This document shows, piece by piece, positions 56,561 through 64,000 of a stretch of 64,000 nucleotides of DNA. The DNA lies in assembly GCA_050084515.1 (NCBI GenBank), contig CM114271.1:57288001-57352000 (forward strand), read 5' to 3'. The notes below the pieces were generated by a model that was not told the DNA's origin, made no database searches, and was given only the letters and a program-made list of their open reading frames with translations. Within the stretch, counting starts at the first letter, position 1, and each line of letters begins with the position of its first letter. A program made the position numbers and the translations under genes. The DNA is from Blasia pusilla. Lineage: Eukaryota > Marchantiophyta > Marchantiopsida > Blasiales.

Positions 56561-56930
56561 TGCGTATACACATCATTGTCACCGAACATACATATAAACA
56601 CGCACAATCCAATGTAACTCATAGCATGTAAACAACAAAATGAGAAGTATCAAAATATCTCCAATAAATTGATCGAATCTCTCACAACGTCACACAAGAA
56701 GCTCTCCATGGTGTGCACTCTCTCTCATGTCAAACCAAACTCACTCTCTTAATGAGAGGCTTGGATTACATACAGAAGGCAAGGGGGACCATGGCTCCGT
56801 CACCTCATGCCAAGAGGTTCAACAAAGAGAGAATGAGCTCTCAAGCCTCAACAAGTCATCTTCAGCCTCTTAAGGCTTTCCTCCAATATCTCCGAAGGCG
56901 CTCTACTAGATCTCGTTGATCTATCCTAAT

Positions 56931-57259
56931 CATGGTTGCAAAATAATGGACAAGTCCTTCCTTAGGACGGACATGGACAAACAAGTCTGGACATGTCCAC
57001 GGATATGGATTCTAAGAGGTGGGATCCACACTTTTAGTCCATGATGGAAGGCAAGGCAAGGATGAGAGGAGCAACGAGGGAGGAGGGAGTGGAGGTGGAG
57101 GGAGGAAGAAATGGGGAGTATGAAACACGAAGATAAGTAAGAGGAATGAGAAAGAAGGGAAAGGTAGGTCCCATACAGACAAGTCCTTCCATAGGATGGA
57201 CATATGTCCACGGACATGAACAAGTCCACGGACACGGACTTTGTCCATATACAACCTTG
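56931..57259. mobile_element. hAT-like MITE, 329 bp, 8-bp TSD
   Basis: Bounded by CATGGTTGCAAAATAATGGA on the left and, inverted, CAAGGTTGTATATGGACAAA on the right (imperfect TIRs of about 25 bp). It is flanked by ATCCTAAT on both sides (56923-56930 and 57260-57267). An 8-bp TSD and a CA(A/T)GGTTG terminus fit hAT elements. The interior has repeated GGACAAGTCC/GGACATGTCC palindromes and no ORF. Removing it restores continuous module-U sequence of copy C. Confidence 0.8.
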
Positions 57260-57589
57260 ATCCTAATAGACGTGACAACTATCGTGCGCATACACAACAT
57301 ACATCGCTATCACCGAATATACACACAAACATGCACGATCCAATGTAACTCATGGCATCCAAACAACGAGATGAGAAGTACCAAAATATCTCCAATCGCC
57401 TCCCTAGTTGGTGGTTAGATCCCTCTAACTCCAGATAGCCATCTATCCCTACCTACCATGACATACATCTCTTGGATGCTAAGAGCAAAAAGGTCCAGTA
57501 CTCATGTGGCCCCATCGTTAGTCGCCTTCTTGTCATCCATGTCACAGACACAAGTTGGAATCAAGAACTACCTACTCTATGTACATCTG

Positions 57590-59985
57590 GGGCACATCCA
57601 TCATCATTGAGGAACCCTAGTGAGAGATGGCGTCAGACATGCCATATGCCATCCTCTCGAATATCCATCACAGACTAGCATAGTGGTTGCACCACAATCA
57701 GAACCACACAAATACATCGTAAGCCTATAGAAACTACTTCTAAGCTTGGATCAACTGTACCGTCAATGTTAGGAAGATGACGTGGCGCACAATTGCGCAC
57801 ATGGTCCTTCCAAACCATACCATCGCCTCCCTTTAACAAGAGAACACCAAATGGCAAAACCTCACGCACTCTCAAGATAATTTGCTTTGTAGTCACATCC
57901 AATGTCATGAGTGACATCTGCTGCAAGTAGACATAGTTTCCCTGATGAAACCTCCAAATAGTAGGTCGATTACCACCTCCCCAAATAGTCGCATATGTAC
58001 CTCAATGTATCCCAATGTTGCATAATTACAAAGTTTTCAAACGCCATGGGCATCACTCTTTGAAACAACTCAACCCTCTGATAATATGCTCGCATCCATA
58101 CAACAGGGTCATCAAGGTTCAACACCACACCAATATCTCGAAGAATGGCCGCAGGTAAATTTGGCTCTTGGCCATAAAGTAGCAAGTACGGTGAGAAAGA
58201 CGTTAAGGATGTCTGCTTGCTGAATTTGTATACCATCGCCAACCATGACAACTAGAGGTCCCAATCTCTTAGGTGACCTCTCTGCAAGCCATACTTGCAT
58301 AATCCTCTCTTTACCGTCTGCACAACCCTCTCCGCTAGTCCATCCGTCTCAAGAAGATCTCGCGAAGTGGTGCGGTGGTTGATCATCGACTTACCACACA
58401 AGGCCTGAAACTCCCTGTGAAACTTTGTATCCTGGTCTGTCAATAGCTCATCTGATGCCCCGTAATGACTCAAAACTTGATTTAGGAAGGCATACGCTAC
58501 TCCCTCACTGGCTTTTTCAAGCAATGCAACCAACTTTATCCACTTTGAGAAGTGTTCGACCATCACCAACACATAACGACTTTGGCGCTTCGTCAAAGGT
58601 AAAGGTCCTGCAAAATCCAAACTCCATCTATGGACCCAATCACACACCATGTACCTGGCAATAAATTGTTGAACGTCAATCTGCATACCTTGGCATCAAT
58701 ACTCTATCTCGAGCAAGCTTAAGCTCGCTTCACTCCAAAATGACCCAACTCCTCGTGGGCATCACTTACCAAACGTGCTCTCTATAAAGGATGAGGCACT
58801 ACACGTCCTTTACCATCCTCCCAAACTCGCAACACATATATTTCCTCCCACCGAAACCGTTTGGCTCACTGTAGGATCCGATCCCGCTCTCTAGCACCCA
58901 TTGTGCTCCCGACGCTGCCAGTACACAGGTACTCCAAAACCACTCCATTGTCGTGAATATCACCGCCACCTATCGTATCCTCACTAGCCTCTAGATCTAA
59001 GGACTCTCCATCAAACCTCGCTATCGAAGTCTCAGCAATCTGGCTCTCCATGGCCAACAAGCCTAAATAGGCTGATGTGTGTCATCCTAACACCAACTCC
59101 TCATCACTCTCTCCATGCCAACAAGCTCTAGGAGCATCTCGCTAACTCGGGTATGGGTTACAGCTCAAACCATCTGCATCCTACTTGAATGTCCCAGGTC
59201 TATGCACCACCTGGAAATCATATTCTTGCAACAACAGAGCCCATCTCGCAAGCTTTCCTGTAAGCTTGTTAGACTCCATCAACCATTTAAGTGGCTGATG
59301 ATTAGTAAGAATGGTAAAGGGATTGCCAAAAATATAGCACCTGAAATACGCGGCAATCTATACTAGAGCCAAGCACTCACCCTCATACGAGCTATACTTT
59401 GCCTTTGCAACGTTTTTTGAGCGACTAGCGTAAGCCACCTCGAACTCTCTATCCTCATGCTAGGTGAGCATGGATCCAAGTCCCAACATGTTCTAATCTG
59501 TATGCAACTGGAAAGGATGTCCCCTAATCAATCTCCTCAATATGGGTGCGGACAGCAATCTGTCCTTGAGCAACTGAAATGCTCTCTCTTGCTCATCCCC
59601 CTAGTGCCACTCGTGATCCACCTTAGTCAACAAGGTTAGTGGCTTCGCAATCGAACTAAAACCCTTGACGTACTGTCGATAGAAGTTCCCCAATCCCATG
59701 AATACACGAACTCGACTCATATCTGTAGGGCTTGGAATGCGTGAAATAGCCTCTATCTTCGTCTATTGCATACCAAGGCCACTTGGGTAAATTGTATGAC
59801 CAAGATACTCAATCTGGTCGTAGAAGAACTTGCACTTGCTTGGATACAGTTTCAACCCATGTAACTGAAATCGTCTAAACACCCCCTCTAGAAGGAAGCG
59901 GAAAAATCTTGACCTGCCAAGATTCTATCCATGAACCTCTCGAACTCAACCGAGGCATTCGTTAACTCAAATGGTAAGAATCGCC
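57590..59985 (-). pseudogene. Copy C pol remnant (RT-RNase H-integrase-PHD)
   Basis: Reading down the minus strand: the RT piece (FLPFELTNAS; the YxDD block is deleted) is at about 59.96-59.78 kb. RNase H with YSSYEGECLA and NPFTILTNHQPLKWL is at about 59.45-59.15 kb. Integrase lies at 58686-57970: QQFIARYMVCD, WSLDFAGPLPL, LLTDQDTKF, TDGLAERVVQTVKRGLCKYG. The GPY/F-position module is at 57926-57675 (ILRVREVLPFGVLLLKGGDG), followed by a frameshifted PHD finger (LVCDGYSRGWHMACL ... WMCPRCT, one Cys to Tyr). It preserves the integrase Glu and one zinc Cys lost in A, which helps infer the ancestral sequence. Confidence 0.85.
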
Positions 59986-60018
59986 ATTGGATCTCGTCGA
60001 TCTATTCTAATAGACGGG

Positions 60019-60277
60019 GCTTATTATTTTAGGTGAGATATGGGAAATGGATTTTAATAGGCCCCCATAAGTTTTTTTTAATAGTGGATGTATAGTCTGT
60101 GTGGTTTGTCAACCTAAGGTAGCATATAGAGAGTTTATGGTGAGGAAGTTGGCCAAGAGTATTATGATGAAGTCATTGTGTCAACATTGCCTTTTGTAGT
60201 CCCTAATGTGCAAAGTTGGCACGTGTATATCTTGATCTTATATTAAAGTGGTAGTAAAGGATTAAGGGAAAGTTGGA
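60019..60277 (+). other. Element D leader, far side of the copy C insertion
   Basis: Continues the interrupted upstream ORF in part (VCQPKVAYREFMVRKLAK), then non-coding sequence up to gag. Confidence 0.4.
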
Positions 60278-61491
60278 GTGATCATGGAAGAAACTTTGAG
60301 GGATATGATTCGTGAATTGAGAGAGTTGAGAGTTGCATTTGATCAAAGTCAAAACCAAGTCCAAGATTTAGTGCAAGAAGTTACGTTGGTCAGAAATATG
60401 AGAGTGGAGCAAGAGAGAGTTCTTCCGATAGGTGTTTTGGAGATTGAAACCATGAGTGTAGTCACTTCTGGAGAGAGTGAGGAAACCTTAAAGGCACAAG
60501 CATTGGAGGCCAAAGCAACACGAAGAGTGATGGAGATGAATGCCCAAGCGTCATTGATATTGAAAATGATAAAGGTATGCAAGGTAGAAGCATACAAAGG
60601 AAGTCTAGCCATGGGGGTATTAGATGGTTGGATCACTCAAATGGAAATCCATTTATCCCTTTTCAACATTGATGATAATATTTCAAGGATGTTCGTAAGA
60701 TTTTGGTTAACCGATCGATCATTGACATGGTATCAAGGATGGGAGAGATCCTTGATTGAAACAAATCAACAAATCATATGGAGAGAAATGAAGTAAGGGT
60801 TGTTGCAAAATTTCCAAGTTGTGGATCCAATCCTCATTGCTAGAATGAAACTAAGGCGACTAGAGCATAAAGGTATTGTGGAGGATTACATCGAAGAGTT
60901 TCATGACTTATAGATACAAATCCATGACATGAGTGGGATAGAAGCTCTCGATTTGTTCAGGAGAGGTTTGAAGATAAAGGTGTGTCAAGAGGTGATTTAA
61001 GACAACCCAAAAGATATCAATGAAGCAATTGCATGTGCCCAATGTATGACAAATATGTATGAAGGAGGAGGAGAGATGGTTGCTTCCATGAACAACCACT
61101 ACAGACCTACATCTATAGAGTTGAATAACCTTCGAGCACACGATGGTTATGTGCCATGAAGGTATAATGGAAGGATGCCAATGGAGAGAGATTGGAATCC
61201 CAACATACAAGGGATTGCTTCTCCAATCAATAGCGTTATGATTGCTCCAAGATGGAGAGAATTTAGAGTCCGAAGAGATACACGCCAATGTTTTGAGTGT
61301 GGAAGCTATGGTCATATAGCCATAAATTTTCCCCTTCATAGGCTCAGAAATAGGCCATATTGTCGCCCTCTTTATCATCTTAAACGAGCACACATGGAGG
61401 AAGATGACAAAGAAGACGGATCTCAGGGAAACGCCAACCACCAATTATCTCACCTCGCGGATATACGGGTTCTAGTAAAGGAGAAAAAATG
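60278..61491 (+). pseudogene. gag: Element D Gag
   Basis: The N-terminal part is a coiled coil (MIRELRELRVAFDQSQNQVQ). The retrotransposon-gag domain includes WITQMEIHLSLFNIDDNISR, MFVRFWLTDRSLTWYQGWER, IIWREMK, then after a TAA FQVVDPILIARMKLRRLEHK and VEDYIEEFHDL. The zinc knuckle near 61290 is CFECGSYGHIAINF, with the last Cys replaced by Phe. Three or more in-frame stops (about 60794, 60913, 60998, 61157) show decay. It would form the virus-like particle. It follows the PBS by 4.1 kb only because copy C is inserted in between. Confidence 0.82.
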
Positions 61492-61494
61492 AAG

Positions 61495-61892
61495 ATCGAC
61501 ACAAACATGTGGAGGTGAATGGTTTGAAGAGAGGAGAAATACGTCTCATTATTATAGATGGGGAAGTAGAAGGATCCCAAGTTATAGTGTTGATTGATCC
61601 TAGTGCAATAGAAAACTTCCTTTCAAGAGCCATAGCTTAAATGATAGCTATGAAGTTGGGCTTAGCTTTAGAGAGGGATCAAAAAGAAGAGCTAGAATTG
61701 CCAAATGGGCAAATAGAAAAGATTGAGAAGCTTCCTCGGAGGGTAGAGTTTAGGATAGAAAAGTATCATGAAGAGTTAAAAATGAAGATTATTAGATTAG
61801 CACCTTATGCTTTTATCTTGGGGATACGTTGGATGGAACAATACAATCCACACGTAGATTGGAGAAAAAAATTTGCGAAGACTCGAGAGTAG
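61495..61892 (+). pseudogene. Element D aspartic protease
   Basis: VLIDPSATENFLSRAIA near 61590-61640 corresponds to the LIDSGAT-x-NF signature with Ser-Gly changed to Pro-Ser, so it is inactive. The rest (MKLGLALERDQKEELELPNG, APYAFILGIRWMEQYNPHVD) fits the flap and the ILGxxWL block. A TAA at 61637 splits it. Confidence 0.72.
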
Positions 61893-61978
61893 AAGCTTTA
61901 TGGAGATAGAGTCAGATCACGTCCTAAAACCCTACTCCGGTATATAATAGGAAAAACCGCCATCAAACATCAAGATGT

Positions 61979-62830
61979 ATGTTTCCTAGGTTTAATAAGA
62001 GATGTTGGTGGTTTGAAAAAATATTCAAAGATACCAGACGAGTTGAGAGAGCATTAGAGAAATATAATGATGTATTCCCAAATAATTTACCATTAGGATT
62101 ACTATCCAAAGGGAGGGTAGATCACAAGATTGAGGTCCTTCGAGGAAGCACGCCACCATGTAAGGCTCCTTACAGCTTAGCTCCAAAGGAATTAGAAGAA
62201 TGTAAAGCCCAAGTGGAAGAGATGTTGCAGAAAGGCTTCATCTAACCAAGCGTCTTGCCATATGGAGCCCCTATTTTTTTTGTGAAAAAGAAGGATGGAA
62301 GCATGCGACTGTGTATCGACTATCGAGCATTGAATCAACAAACAATACAAAACAAATATCCATTGCCAAGAATGGATAATTTGTTCGACCAACTACAAGG
62401 AGCAAAATACTTCATCAAACTTGACCTTAGAAGAGGCTACAACCAAATTCAAATTGCGGATGAAGATATGCCTAAGACTGCTTTTCATAATAGGTATAGA
62501 CCCTTTGAATACTTAGTCATGCCATTTGGTCTTACTAATGCATCTGCAACTTCTGTGGGTCTAATGAATGATATCTTTTATCCATATTTAGACAAGTTTG
62601 TCATTGTATTCTTAGATGATATCTTGGTCTACAATAAAACCATAGAGGAGCATATAAATCATCTATGAGAAGTCCTTCAAATCCTAATAGATAATGAATT
62701 GTATGCTAAAGCTTCAAAATGTGAGTTCGGTAAGACAAAAGTTGATTATCTAGGGTATTGAGTAAGCGCATGAGGCATTTCAAGTGATGAGTGAGAAGGT
62801 AGAAGCGATCAAAAAATAGAGTGCACTTGA
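61979..62830 (+). pseudogene. Element D reverse transcriptase
   Basis: Blocks in order: LEKYNDVFPNNLPLGLLSKG, VDHKIEVLRGSTPPCKAPYS, a TAA, then [50 protein letters not shown] (first Asp), [14 protein letters not shown], the active site [17 protein letters not shown] (FLDD, intact) and CEFGKTKVDYLGY. Stops at about 62243, 62666 and 62760 interrupt it. Confidence 0.87.
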
Positions 62831-62839
62831 GGATCAGAC

Positions 62840-63414
62840 TCAATTGAAGAGTTTCTAGGATTAACAGGATTTTATCAAAGATTTGTCAAAGATTTTGCTC
62901 AAATTGCACAATCTTTGACGGCTTTACTAGGGAAAGGAAAAAACAATAGAATTTAAGCACATCAAAAGAGATTAATTTTCAATCATTAAAGGATGCCTTG
63001 ATCAAAGCCCCTATTTTGAAGTAGTATGATCCTCATCAACCCATCAAGTTCGCCATAGATGCTTCAGGTACTAGCATTAGAGGAGTACTACAACAAAAAT
63101 GAGAGGATAGATGGCATTCTATTGCCTTCTTTTCTCGTAATCTATTGCAAGCGGAGCAAAACTACCATATAATCGAGCGAGAAGAACTTTCTATTGTATT
63201 GGCAACCAAGCATTGGAAACATTACTTATGCGATAAGGAGTTTGTGGTGGAGACTGATCACAAGCTCTTGGTTTACTTAGAGTCCCAAAAGAAGCTCTCC
63301 AAATCTCTAAATTCGATGGGCAGAATGGCGACAAAAATTCACCATGAAAATTTTCTATGTAGAAGAAAAGAAGTAATTGGGAGAAGCCCTGACTCATATA
63401 CCATAGATAAATAA
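62840..63414 (+). pseudogene. Element D RNase H
   Basis: FAIDASGTSIRGVLQQ (Asp; about 63050), FFSRNLLQAEQNYHIIEREE (Glu), LSIVLATKHWKHYLCDKEFV and VETDHKLLVYLE (Asp), followed by a frameshifted tail where the DALSR-type end is expected. TGA and TAG codons are scattered upstream. Confidence 0.82.
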
Positions 63415-63475
63415 CATGTCTAAAGTGGAGATTCATTATGATTGGTGGTAAAGTTGACCAAAGCCATAAAGGAGG

Positions 63476-64000
63476 ATGAATAAATTGCAGTTGCTATTCA
63501 AGCCAACAAAGTCTATAAGGCTCAAGGATTGGTTTTCCATAAAAGTAAAGTATGGATCCCACAAGATCCATAGTTACGCACTCAATTATTTTTTTAAGCT
63601 CACGACACAGTCATTGCGGGTCATATGGGATCTCAAAAATATTAGAAGGATTACAATGGGCATACTCATGGGCCAAAATAAGAGAAGATGTTGACATATA
63701 TATAAGGAATTATATGATTTGTCAACAAATCAAGGCTAGTAACGCAAAACTAGCAGGATTGTTATAGCCCATCCCAACATCTAAAGAACGTTGGGAACAA
63801 GTCACTATGAATCTTATTTATGAGCTACCATGTACGATCACAGAATTTGACTCTATTGTAGTCTTTGTGGATAGACTAAGCAAGATGATACACCTTTGTC
63901 CGACCAAGAAGGTTGTCACTACACCAGAGTTGGCTAGGATCTACATCAAGACAGTCTTTGTCTATCATGGTCTTCCTAAAGTGCTTGTCATTGATAGGGA
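63476..64000 (+). pseudogene. Element D integrase, N-terminal part, cut by the window end
   Basis: The zinc domain is split over frames: HDTVIAGHMGSQK, then EDVDIYIRNYMICQQIKASN (the second Cys is present but the first has become Met). The core begins WEQVTMNLIYELPCTI (first Asp replaced by Asn) and continues FDSIVVFVDRLSKMIHLCPT up to VYHGLPKVLVIDR at the window edge. The element continues beyond 64000. Confidence 0.8.

Larger units (their letters stand above)
56562..60018 (-). mobile_element. Copy C: inverted, truncated DNMT-PHD retrotransposon
   Basis: Third member of the A/B family, minus strand. The 5' end (about 60018-59990) keeps only about 30 bp of module U (CGTCTATTAG ... CGACGAGATC) joined directly to the middle of RT; gag, protease and DNMT are gone. 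RT, RNase H, integrase and PHD follow. After the polypurine region come V (57271-57400), GT, a diverged U, and a second V (about 56680-56562), the same Int-V-NN-U-V order as in copy A. It is inserted in element D and carries a MITE at 56931-57259. Confidence 0.72.

Overview
This window looks like repeat-rich nuclear DNA from a plant-lineage (streptophyte) genome. The evidence is Ty3/gypsy retrotransposons (one with a chromodomain integrase, one with an initiator-Met-tRNA-type primer site), Helitron, CACTA-like and hAT-like remnants, a short TTTAGGG-type motif at 13.93 kb, a plant-type tRNA-Asp relic and very sparse coding capacity. I could not identify the species. I see no confident intact host gene; the best candidate is a 104-aa coiled-coil ORF at 8617-8931.

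Layout. 0-6.6 kb: unannotated DNA with a tRNA-Asp relic lacking its anticodon arm (1487-1539) and small tandem duplications. 6.6-8.3 kb: four diverged copies of a repeated block. 8.6-8.9 kb: coiled-coil ORF. 8.97-11.46 kb: a segment copied into an element bounded by ~99-bp inverted repeats. 12.4-14.8 kb: decayed Helitron, minus strand. 15.5-17.0 kb: duplicated non-coding blocks. 17.3-18.5 kb: retroelement leader remnant. 18.63-35.35 kb: a composite of two related Ty3/gypsy copies (A and B) flanked by a 4-bp duplication, ATGT. 36.0-36.3 kb: tandem repeat. 38.5-39.4 kb: Ty3 integrase fragment. 40.3-45 kb: decayed chromovirus. 46.4-52.4 kb: decayed CACTA-like minus-strand coding pieces interrupted by a solo LTR (50.19-50.81 kb). 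52.65-53.50 kb: a ~400-bp-arm inverted repeat. 53.8-54.4 kb: minus-strand relative of element D. 56.1-64.0 kb: Ty3/gypsy element D (primer site, extra upstream ORF, gag-pol running off the window), interrupted by a third, inverted member of the A/B family (C, 56.56-60.02 kb) that itself carries a 329-bp hAT-like MITE.

The most interesting system is the A/B/C family. Its order is Gag (two CCHC knuckles) - aspartic protease - C5 cytosine DNA methyltransferase (DNMT) - reverse transcriptase - RNase H - integrase - PHD finger. The DNMT lies between protease and RT and is present in both A and B. The PHD finger is at the integrase C-terminus, where chromoviruses carry a chromodomain, and is present in A and C. 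DNMT-bearing retrotransposons are, to my knowledge, reported only from dinoflagellates and a charophyte alga, so DNMT plus PHD in one Ty3 element would join a DNA-methylation writer to a chromatin reader. All copies here are dead. Several catalytic losses and many stops are C-to-T/G-to-A transitions, as expected of methylated DNA. The LTRs carry conserved hairpins, a U3 repeat array and an unusual arrangement of two terminal modules (U and V).
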